8,376 nt of DNA, taken from assembly GCA_007570915.1 (NCBI GenBank), contig RKSK01000139.1, forward strand, positions 1-8,376, in the 5' to 3' direction. Made by a program: the position numbers and the translations under genes. Positions within the stretch are counted from its first letter, which is position 1, and the number at the start of each line of letters is the position of its first letter. This document shows positions 1 to 5,756 of this stretch, piece by piece. The stretch is from Cenarchaeum sp. (GTDB lineage Archaea > Thermoproteota > Nitrososphaeria > Nitrososphaerales > Nitrosopumilaceae). A model generated the notes under the pieces. That model did no database searches, was not told the origin of the DNA, and was given only the letters and a program-made list of their open reading frames with translations.

Positions 1-28
1 CCGGGCGGGCGCGGAGGAACCCACAAAA

Positions 29-37
29 TTATAAATA
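29..37 (+). promoter_or_regulatory. TATA box of the 116-aa gene
   Basis: The sequence TTATAAATA stands out in a GC-rich context. Its centre is about 30 nt before the ATG at 63. Archaeal transcription usually starts about 25 nt after the TATA centre, so the transcript would begin within a few bases of the start codon and be nearly leaderless. No Shine-Dalgarno sequence is visible before the ATG. Confidence 0.7.
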
Positions 38-62
38 CAGTGCCTAGCAAGGGGGCACGGCA

Positions 63-413
63 ATGAACATGCGTGAACCTGGGGGAGGCGTCCCCGCGGA
101 TCCCCTTGGGGGCTCCTACGAAGACGTGATACGGGAGACAAAGGCGTATGCGGCTAGGATACGCGACGACCCGCAGGCATGCCCCCTGTTTCCCGGCATC
201 AACAGGTCCAACGGAGCCGCCGAGACGCTCTGCTACATGCAGGGCTACCTCGCCGGTCGGCTCGAGTCCGCGGGCAAGAGGCCCACAAGGGAACAGATGA
301 TGGCCATCCGCGACGACGTGATGCACGACGGCGCCGTGCGCGAGATTGTCGTGGGAATGCAGGACTCGACGCTCTCCCGCCCCGGGAGCCCGCCGCTGCA
401 GCGCGAGTACTAG
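63..413 (+). CDS. Small soluble protein of unknown function (116 aa)
   Basis: I do not recognise this family. The product is a soluble 116-residue protein with no signal peptide or membrane segment. It starts with a Gly/Pro-rich stretch and then has mixed charged and hydrophobic segments that look helical (about residues 18-35, 50-70 and 75-100). It contains two Cys, at about residues 39 and 57, with the words CPLFPG and CYMQGYLAGR around them, but no metal-binding spacing is evident. The start at 63 is favoured by the TATA box at 29-37; a second in-frame ATG lies at 69. Third codon positions are largely G or C, as in the other genes here, which supports coding. It ends in TAG and is followed by a long gene-free spacer, so it seems to be transcribed alone, at least on its 3' side. 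A loose TTTTCTT run at 457-463 could help termination. Function cannot be assigned. Confidence 0.75.
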   Translation: MNMREPGGGVPADPLGGSYEDVIRETKAYAARIRDDPQACPLFPGINRSNGAAETLCYMQGYLAGRLESAGKRPTREQMMAIRDDVMHDGAVREIVVGMQDSTLSRPGSPPLQREY

Positions 414-634
414 AGGGCTAGCTGCACAACAACGTGTCGATCTGGCACTGTGTCCGTTTTCTTGGCTTCAAAAACATGGCGATGGTGCGCAGCTGGGCTT
501 GACCGGGACGCTCGCGGCCGCAATACACATGGCTATCGGCTTCCGGGAATGCGCCCCGCGGGCAAGCCGGGCGCCCAGCGCTTTGCGTCACAGACCTTAC
601 CCGCATGTGGTCGTCGCGCCGAGCCCGGCGCGTT

Positions 635-646
635 CGCGTTAACGCG
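635..646. repeat. 12-bp perfect palindrome
   Basis: CGCGTTAACGCG reads the same on both strands. It lies inside the gene-free spacer and is not placed to act as an operator for any called gene. It may be a protein-binding site or chance in a CG-rich context. Confidence 0.35.
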
Positions 647-706
647 TGCGAGGGCGCCTGCGCCGTCTCCCTATGTCGCGCGAGGATCCGTGCGCCAAAC
701 CCGTGA

Positions 707-812
707 CTATACCCACGAGCAAAAGTCCGTTCCTCGCCACATGGTCTTTTTGCGCACGCAGGCGTATCAAAACGCCGCAAAACGGGGGGTGGATTTGTGT
801 ACGCTGGTGTAG
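707..812. repeat. Foldback repeat, copy 1 (106 bp)
   Basis: The left end (707-729, beginning CTATACCCACGAGCAAAAG) and the right end (790-812) are imperfect inverted repeats, with 15 of 23 positions matching after reverse complementing. The interior can form a short hairpin, GGCGT-ATCAAA-ACGCC at about 756-771, flanked by TTTTGCG and CGCAAAA, which also pair. Aligned by eye to the copy at 1544-1648 with one gap, it is about 74% identical, and 22 of 27 substitutions are transitions. Similarity continues about 14 bp upstream (693-706 against 1530-1543). No target-site duplication or transposase is visible. It is MITE-like in form, but a structured RNA is also possible. Confidence 0.6.
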
Positions 813-1266
813 ATTGCGCGGCCGACACCCTAGCACCCAATGGCAGGTGTCAGTGCCTTGCATGGCCTAAGCATTGCTCAGCAGGGCTACCTTTCTTGCA
901 CGCAAGTCAGCTGCGTTGTGCCCACGGCACATCGGGTTGTTGGTAGTCCCGCGCGTGGAGCCATCATGCCTTGCACAGCGGGAGTCCTAGTTTTCACAAT
1001 TGTGTCACGGGGTGTGCGATTCCGGGAAATGTTTACGCTGTGCCGGGGCTGTCTAATACGACATGGAGCCGCGCTGTCCGAATGGCCACATGTGCGCTGA
1101 ATCACGGGCAGTTGCGCAACGCGGCAGTGTTGTGTGGTCATACTCCCGCGCGAGCCTTTGGAGTCTTCTTGCTCATCTCGCATAGGCACGTAGGCGCACG
1201 TGCAATGGCTTGCTGATGCGCAGTCCAAGGCGAGTCGCAGGCCAACCACGGTTCGGCGTTTGCCCA

Positions 1267-1289
1267 AGAACTTTTGCTCGTTAGCATAG
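1267..1289. repeat. Isolated end of the foldback repeat
   Basis: This 23-bp segment contains ACTTTTGCTCG followed by GCATAG. It matches the right end of the copy at 1544-1648 at 18 of 23 positions. Read on the minus strand it also matches the left ends, sharing ACGAGCAAAAGT with copy 1. No convincing partner end lies about 105 bp to the left or right, so it is probably a truncated or decayed copy. Confidence 0.4.
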
Positions 1290-1352
1290 ACACAGGTGGG
1301 GGGCGCCGGGGCAAAATGGTGCAAAGCTGACTCGACCAGCGGAGTGTGGTCT

Positions 1353-1400
1353 AGCCAGGTGCGCCGGGATCCGGGGGCGCGCGTGCCGGGATCCCTGGCT
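1353..1400. repeat. Inverted repeat with nested direct repeat
   Basis: AGCCAGG at 1353-1359 is the reverse complement of CCTGGCT at 1394-1400. Between them GCCGGGATCC occurs twice in direct orientation (1363-1372 and 1385-1394). The segment could fold into a hairpin. It has no obvious relation to a gene end and its role is unknown. Confidence 0.35.
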
Positions 1401-1543
1401 GCTTCCCCCTCCCCCCATACTGCATCTCCGTCGGCGGCTGCCGCCCCGAGCTAACGGCAGCCCCGGACCTGCTGCCCGTTCCGCGTTTCGGTTTGCAAAG
1501 GCGGATCTTTTGGTCAGAAGTCACAGAGCCGCTAAACCCGCGC

Positions 1544-1648
1544 CTATACCTGCGGGCAAAAGTCCGTTCCTTGCTATGTGACCCTTTTACGCACGCAAGT
1601 GGGTCAAAAAGCCTCGAAATGGGGGCGGACTTGTGCTCGTGGGCATAG
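1544..1648. repeat. Foldback repeat, copy 2 (105 bp)
   Basis: The terminal inverted repeats are clearer than in copy 1. The left end 1544-1566 and the right end 1626-1648 match at 18 of 23 positions after reverse complementing, sharing the core AAGTCCG/CGGACTT. The short inner hairpin of copy 1 is not kept. Differences between the copies change the encoded residues freely in the minus-strand frame open through both, which argues against a shared protein. The copy ends 45 bp before the TATA box of the PDT-like gene. Confidence 0.6.
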
Positions 1649-1692
1649 CTGTGCAACGTCGCCGTGCAGCGAAGCCCAGAACTGCCCAACCC

Positions 1693-1698
1693 TTATAA
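1693..1698 (+). promoter_or_regulatory. TATA box of the PDT-like gene
   Basis: TTATAA, within CCTTATAATC, lies about 25 nt before the GTG at 1721. This is the expected spacing for a leaderless archaeal transcript starting at or near that GTG. It argues against the upstream in-frame ATG at 1664, which lies before the TATA box. Confidence 0.65.
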
Positions 1699-1720
1699 TC
1701 GCCGATCCGGTCGCGGCTGC

Positions 1721-2305
1721 GTGGCTAGCGTCCCCCCAGGCTTGATCGCCAGAATAGGCGGGCCAGAAAGCTATAGCGACAAGGCCACCAGGGCCATATT
1801 CGGCGACGCTGCTAGGATATTGCGGTGTGACACGATTCGCGAGTGTCTCGAGTCTCTGCCTGATGGCAAGGCGGCATGTGCGGTGGTTCCGGTACACAAC
1901 GCCATTCTGGGGGACATTGTCATGGAAGGCAAGACGGTAAAGAACATGGCAGGCGAGCTGGGCCTGTCCGTGGTAAAGGAGCGCAAGCAAAGGATATTTC
2001 TTGTCCTTGCCTCTTATGGAAAGCTGGATGAGATTGATATTGTCTGCTCCATACAGCCGGCGCTTGACCAATGCAAGAAATTCTTCGACAGACACAAAAA
2101 CATATCCATGGCTGCCACAATTGGGAACAAGATCATCACGGACACGTCAGCTGCGGCTGAACATGTAAAGCATTCTGGCGTCAGGTACACTGGTGCCATC
2201 TGCGACGCCGATGCTGCCAAGCACCATGGCGTTCCGATAGTTCTTCCGCTCGTCGCAGACAAGGAGAAAAATTTCACGACGTTTTACGTGTACGAAAAGC
2301 GCTAG
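1721..2305 (+). CDS. Prephenate-dehydratase-like protein without ACT domain
   Basis: The product (194 aa from GTG 1721) follows the prephenate dehydratase (PheA) domain from end to end. It has IARIGGPESYSDKA near residues 9-22 (family GPxGTxS), FGD at 27-29, VVPVHN at 55-60 (family VPIEN), IQPALDQCKKFF at 111-122 (family SHPQALxQCxxFL) and NFTTF at 184-188 (family NxTRF). True PDT converts prephenate to phenylpyruvate and normally has a C-terminal regulatory ACT domain of about 75 residues; here the protein stops right after the catalytic domain. Several signature residues are changed: E to H and S to A in VPIENS, H to I in SHPQ, and R to T in TRF. The Thr of TRF is kept. It may therefore be a non-dehydratase relative, in the way BacA is a PDT-fold decarboxylase, or an inactive binding protein. 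The start is chosen from the TATA box at 1693; ATG 1664 would add 19 residues, and TTG 1742 is another option. Third codon positions are more mixed than in the genes to the right. It is convergent with the protease gene, with a 5-bp gap. Fold assignment is fairly firm; function is open. Confidence 0.8.
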   Translation: MASVPPGLIARIGGPESYSDKATRAIFGDAARILRCDTIRECLESLPDGKAACAVVPVHNAILGDIVMEGKTVKNMAGELGLSVVKERKQRIFLVLASYGKLDEIDIVCSIQPALDQCKKFFDRHKNISMAATIGNKIITDTSAAAEHVKHSGVRYTGAICDADAAKHHGVPIVLPLVADKEKNFTTFYVYEKR

Positions 2306-2310
2306 CAATA

Positions 2311-5300
2311 TCACCGGCAGTGCCATGCGTCCCTACCGTAGGTGAACTGGTGAGCCGTCGGATTTGCGCGCGGGTCTGCTACTGCCGTGGCGGTGGCTTC
2401 AGCGTGGCTCAACCCGCTTTTTCCAATGGCAGACTTTGACGCTTTTGTCGCGACGTTGTGGGTCACCGCACTGTTGCGCCCCGTGACGGGGTAAAACCCG
2501 CCGCCCTGGCTGAACGGCGTGGGCCCGAGCCAGTCCGAGGAGGGCCAGCCGAGCAGCCCGCCAAACGCGCCGGGCGGCGCGCTAGAGGCGACTATGGAGC
2601 CGCCGGGATCCACGACAAAGGCCGTCACGCTCGTCTGCGGGTCCTCCCACGAGACGTCAATGACGGCCGAGCCCGCCGACGCGTCGTCGACGTCAAAGTG
2701 GCGGTGGGCCCAGTCGCCGGCCATGTACGTGCTGACCATGTCAAAGGCGCCCCGCAGCGCGCCGGGCGGGCGCGGCGGGGGCGGGTCCGTCGCGGCGCGC
2801 GCCGGCGCGCGCTCGCCGGGCGCGGACTTGACGGCGTACGACACGGGGACCGCCGTCGACTGCGAGTCCCCCTCAAAGCGCAAAAACCCCGCGTGCACGC
2901 CCGGCTCGGCCCCTCGCGGGACAGATATGGTCGCGCGGACCTGGGCCGTCGAGTGCGGCGGGACCGCGACGCTCGCCGTGTCGAGCCAGACTGCGCCCCA
3001 CGGCGAGGGCGCATAGTGCGAGGCCGTCAGCGTGTACTCCATCGACGTCGAGTTCATTCCCGTCTCGCCGGCCCAGTACGAGTAGCGCTCCGGCACGGGG
3101 TATATGCCGACTAGCGGCGTGCCCCCAAAGCGCGACGCCGGCTCGGAGACGCGCATCTCCTGGACCGTCCCCCACGAGCCGGCGCGCGAGACCAGCGAGA
3201 GCTCGGCGGACTCTGGGGCCCCGTCGCCGTCGGCGTCGTCCCAGTCATACAGGTAGAGCGAGGCGAGCCTCAGGTCGGACGCGTACGCCTCCTCGCCAGC
3301 CGTCGCGTTCATAAACTCGCCGAGCGCAAAGCTCGCGTGCAGGGCCATGAGCGTCGACTCGGGCGGGATCGCCGACTGCTCAAAGTACGAGGCGAGCGTG
3401 GGGTGCGCGCCAACGTCGGAGAGGCGCACATAGTTTGGCGCAAAGGCCCCCTCGCCGTCCTGCGCGGGGTCGGCCTCGCGCGGCGACGTCCGCCCCTCGT
3501 ATGACGCGGACGAGACGAGGGCGAGCCTCTCGGGCCTGGCCGACACGCGCAGCTCCTCGCCTGACGGGTTTTCCACGGTGAACGTCGCCGAAGTCGACTC
3601 GCCCGGCGCGAGCCTGCCGGCGTACCACGCCGTGTGGCCGTGAGAGCCCCCGGGCATTGGTACCTCGCGCAGGCCCAGCGACGTAGCGTTGAGGAGGGCC
3701 AGCGGGGCGCGGATCGCGTCAAGCACGTTGCCGTGCGTCGCGTCGTTTGTGACCACAAACGATCCGGGCTCCCCGAGGGCAAGCGAGACGGCCGCAGTCG
3801 CGTTGACCGAGCCGGACCCCTGCGCGAGCGCGTCGTTGCCGGCGTCGGCGGCAGTCGAGGCGAGGATCGACTTTAGCCTGTGCGGCCCGTGGCGCGCGTA
3901 CGCGTCGTGCTCGCGCAGGGCCTCGAGCGTGACGGCCGCCGCGCCGGCGACCATGGGCGCGGCCATGCTCGTCCCGCCGTAGAGCGCGAACGGCTCGTGC
4001 GGGCCGTCGTCGCGCGGGCCGCGCAGCGTGCTCGCCGGCACAAACGAGTACGCGCCCGTGGCGAGGAGGTCGGGCTTGGGGTCGCCTATCGTCGTCGGCC
4101 CGCGGCTGCTAAAGTCGACGAGGTGGCCGTGCGAGGACGTCGCGTTGCCAAAGCGCGGCTGGCCGGCGAACGGCCCGTGGCCCACGTACGCGCTGTTTGT
4201 CGTCGCGCCGGCCGTGAGCGCAAAGGGCGCCGCGCCCGGCGCGCCCATGGTCCCATAGCCGTGGCCCGCGTTGCCGGCGCTGGCCACAAAGAGCATCCCG
4301 GGGTAGCCGGGCGCAAGCGTGCGCGGCGTCGAGAGGATCGAGAGGAGGAGCGAGGCCGTGTCAAGGCCCGGCGCCTCGCCGGTAGCCGGGAACTGCGGGG
4401 CCCCCCAGCTGTTCGAGACGATGTCGGCCCTCGGGGCGCCCGTGTAGGCCGGCCCGCCCGTGGCGTTGCCGCGCAGGGCCCCGTACACGTCAAGGACGTG
4501 CGCGCCGACGGTCCCCACGCTGTACTCGGCCAGCCCGTCGCCGTCTGCGTCGTGCGCGAGCGTCTCGTGGCCCGAGCCGAGCCTCACGGGGACCTCGTCG
4601 GTAAAGTCAAAGTCATAGTCCGGCTCTGTCCCGCGCGGGAGCGACGACCTCGTATAGTCGAGCCATGACGTCGAGAGGTCGGGTATTATCGTGTCGTACA
4701 CGCCGGCGTCGACAGAGTCGACTACGAGGACGGGAACCACCTGCAGGCCCGCCATCGGGCCCTCGAGTGACCCCTGGTATATGACGCCGAGCCGGTACAC
4801 GCCGCTCTTTGACACGATATAGTCGTCCGGGCCATGGCCTATCCTGATGTCGTCGTCCATCGTCGCGTTGAATATTGGCCCGTCGCCCGGGCCGGCCTCG
4901 GGAAAGAACGAGTTGTATATCTCGAGCTCTATGCCCCTCCCGCCGCGCTCTATCTCGAGGTGCACGCCGTCGGGCTCGACGCGCACGCGCGACGTCGCCC
5001 ACTCTGGCAGGACCGGCCCGTACTCTGATATTGTCCCGTCGTCGGCAATGTGCGCGACGAACGTCGCGTTTGTGAGCACGATGCCCTGCGCGTCGGCGTC
5101 GAGCATTATGGGGTGGTTTGTCACGGGGTCGCGCGCAAGCGCGCCGCGCAGGTCGGGGTTTGAAAAGTCGACCCCCGTGTCGACGATTGCCACGCGCACG
5201 CCGCTGCCGTCAAGGCCGTGCTCCTCGCGCACTCGCAGCGTGCCGGCGAGCTCGCCGATCCGCGACACGTCAGTCGCCGTCTCGTTGTGGAGCTCTGTGC

Positions 5301-5577
5301 GCATGTCCGGCACCATCCTCTGGCCCGGCGGGGCCGCGCGCGGAGACTCGGCGCCGCCAAGGGCAGGGGAAAACCCGCGCGAGCCCTCGCCGAACACGAG
5401 GTACCTTGCCGCGAGGCCCTCGCGGACCTCGCCCGTCGAGATTATCCCCGAGGCGAGAATCTCGCGCGCGTCCTGCCGCGCCGGCTGCGGCGCGGCCATG
5501 TCCCCGGCGAGCGCGGCGGCGGCCGGCGCGGCCGCTGCGGCCAGCGCGACTGCCGCAAGGGCCGCTGCCGTCCACAT
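2311..5577 (-). CDS. Large secreted subtilase-like protein, possible pseudoprotease
   Basis: This 1088-residue protein is a subtilisin-family (S8) member. Residues 1-25 are an Ala-rich signal peptide, so it is exported. A propeptide-like stretch follows to about 115. The Asp motif VAIVDTGVD gives D133. A long insertion (about 145-345) follows, ending in a calcium-type DADGDG at 343-348. IVSNSWG (386-392), ASAGNAG with oxyanion N436, and GGTSMAAPMVAGAA with S537 are canonical. No HGTHVAG block is present: at the expected place VGTVGAHVLDVYG (354-366) is followed almost directly by APRADIVSNSWG, so the catalytic His seems lost. Beta-rich domains follow (about 605-915), with a second DADGDG at 781-786. 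A Pro-rich linker leads to a PPC-like domain (about 940-1010). The last 50 or so residues look unrelated to the rest. The ATG is the first start after the TATA at 5606-5612. In a family of extracellular archaeal proteases it would act in nutrient scavenging or surface processing; if inactive it may only bind. Subtilase fold is certain; activity is doubtful. Confidence 0.9.
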   Translation of the reverse strand: MWTAAALAAVALAAAAAPAAAALAGDMAAPQPARQDAREILASGIISTGEVREGLAARYLVFGEGSRGFSPALGGAESPRAAPPGQRMVPDMRTELHNETATDVSRIGELAGTLRVREEHGLDGSGVRVAIVDTGVDFSNPDLRGALARDPVTNHPIMLDADAQGIVLTNATFVAHIADDGTISEYGPVLPEWATSRVRVEPDGVHLEIERGGRGIELEIYNSFFPEAGPGDGPIFNATMDDDIRIGHGPDDYIVSKSGVYRLGVIYQGSLEGPMAGLQVVPVLVVDSVDAGVYDTIIPDLSTSWLDYTRSSLPRGTEPDYDFDFTDEVPVRLGSGHETLAHDADGDGLAEYSVGTVGAHVLDVYGALRGNATGGPAYTGAPRADIVSNSWGAPQFPATGEAPGLDTASLLLSILSTPRTLAPGYPGMLFVASAGNAGHGYGTMGAPGAAPFALTAGATTNSAYVGHGPFAGQPRFGNATSSHGHLVDFSSRGPTTIGDPKPDLLATGAYSFVPASTLRGPRDDGPHEPFALYGGTSMAAPMVAGAAAVTLEALREHDAYARHGPHRLKSILASTAADAGNDALAQGSGSVNATAAVSLALGEPGSFVVTNDATHGNVLDAIRAPLALLNATSLGLREVPMPGGSHGHTAWYAGRLAPGESTSATFTVENPSGEELRVSARPERLALVSSASYEGRTSPREADPAQDGEGAFAPNYVRLSDVGAHPTLASYFEQSAIPPESTLMALHASFALGEFMNATAGEEAYASDLRLASLYLYDWDDADGDGAPESAELSLVSRAGSWGTVQEMRVSEPASRFGGTPLVGIYPVPERYSYWAGETGMNSTSMEYTLTASHYAPSPWGAVWLDTASVAVPPHSTAQVRATISVPRGAEPGVHAGFLRFEGDSQSTAVPVSYAVKSAPGERAPARAATDPPPPRPPGALRGAFDMVSTYMAGDWAHRHFDVDDASAGSAVIDVSWEDPQTSVTAFVVDPGGSIVASSAPPGAFGGLLGWPSSDWLGPTPFSQGGGFYPVTGRNSAVTHNVATKASKSAIGKSGLSHAEATATAVADPRANPTAHQFTYGRDAWHCR

Positions 5578-5605
5578 TCCGGCTCCGCGGGGTCGCCGCG
5601 CCCGC

Positions 5606-5612
5606 TAAATAT
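5606..5612 (-). promoter_or_regulatory. TATA box of the subtilase gene
   Basis: Read on the minus strand, this is ATATTTA within AGATATTTAGCGG, the only AT-rich stretch between the tRNA and the subtilase start. Its centre is about 32 nt before the A of the ATG at 5577, which predicts a leader of only a few bases. Confidence 0.55.
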
Positions 5613-5641
5613 CTACCCATGGCCCGCCGGGCCGTCGGTGG

Positions 5642-5716
5642 AGGGCTCGGAGGGCTTCGATCCCTCGACCTGGCGGTCCGAAGCCGCCCGCACTGTCCTG
5701 GCTGTGCTACGAGTCC
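5642..5716 (-). tRNA. tRNA-Arg, anticodon TCG
   Basis: On the minus strand the 75 bases from 5716 to 5642 fold as a complete cloverleaf. The 5' acceptor strand GGACTCG pairs with CGAGCCC except for an A3-C70 mismatch. Positions 8-9 are TA. The D stem is GCAC/GTGC with loop AGCCAGGACA, containing A14, G15, GG and A21. The anticodon stem is GGCGG/CCGCC with loop CTTCGGA, giving anticodon TCG (plus positions 5681-5679) for codon CGA. The variable loop is AGGTC and the T stem GAGGG/CCCTC. The bases after position 73 read CCA (5641-5639), so the CCA end is encoded. No intron is seen. Oddities are the A3-C70 mismatch, T as discriminator base, and A instead of T at position 54 (loop ATCGAAG). The A in the D loop and G37 agree with an arginine tRNA. 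The gene lies upstream of the subtilase on the same strand. Confidence 0.88.
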
Positions 5717-5725
5717 GCCCAAGCG

Positions 5726-5732
5726 ATAATAA
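5726..5732 (+). promoter_or_regulatory. TATA box of the aminotransferase gene
   Basis: ATAATAA, within GCGATAATAACAG, is centred about 28 nt before the TTG start at 5757. It lies between the tRNA 5' end (5716) and the tRNA's own TATA-like element (5740-5747), so the two divergent promoters are interleaved. It is too close to the tRNA (about 13 nt) to be its TATA box. Confidence 0.6.
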
Positions 5733-5739
5733 CAGGGCG

Positions 5740-5747
5740 CTAAAAAC
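5740..5747 (-). promoter_or_regulatory. TATA-like element of the tRNA-Arg gene
   Basis: On the minus strand this reads GTTTTTAG. Its centre is about 28 nt upstream of the tRNA 5' end at 5716, the usual spacing for an archaeal stable-RNA promoter. It is a weaker match than the other TATA boxes in the window. Confidence 0.45.
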
Positions 5748-5756
5748 CCTGCGCCG

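Larger units (their letters stand above)
414..1692. other. Gene-free, lower-GC spacer with foldback repeats
   Basis: About 1.3 kb separates the 116-aa gene from the promoter of the PDT-like gene. Open frames exist on both strands, but none has codon bias like the neighbours, a TATA box at the right distance, or a recognisable product. The stretch is visibly poorer in G+C than the genes around it. It holds two diverged copies of a roughly 105-bp foldback repeat (707-812 and 1544-1648), a third isolated repeat end (1267-1289), a 12-bp palindrome (635-646) and a hairpin-capable segment (1353-1400). I found no tRNA, rRNA or transposase. It could be decayed mobile or genic DNA, or it could hold an unrecognised ncRNA. 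Confidence 0.6.

Noticed and set aside
693..1648. CRISPR array or insertion sequence
   Set aside because: There are only two or three imperfect, widely separated copies, with no regular spacers and no transposase frame.
418..1689. Minus-strand frames 418-840, 887-1324 and 1351-1689, the first and last sharing an ERTFAR-like word
   Set aside because: The shared word comes from the foldback repeat. Differences between copies are frequently amino-acid changing, no promoter or start context is evident, and the rest of the frames have no similarity to each other or to any family I know.
1664..1720. ATG 1664 as start of the PDT-like gene
   Set aside because: The TATA box at 1693-1698 lies downstream of it, and the 19 extra residues have no family character; GTG 1721 fits the promoter.
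1604..2095. Minus-strand frame over the PDT-like gene
   Set aside because: It is antisense to a frame with clear PDT motifs and has no recognisable product of its own.
2458..5608. Long plus-strand frames opposite the subtilase (2458-3114, 3880-4668, 4847-5608)
   Set aside because: They are Arg/Ala-rich shadows expected when GC-rich codons are read on the other strand; the subtilase motifs fix the true frame.
5621..5633. GGCCCG-C-CGGGCC inverted repeat as terminator of the tRNA
   Set aside because: The full stem leaves a one-base loop and no T-run follows on the minus strand; it is probably GC-rich chance pairing.
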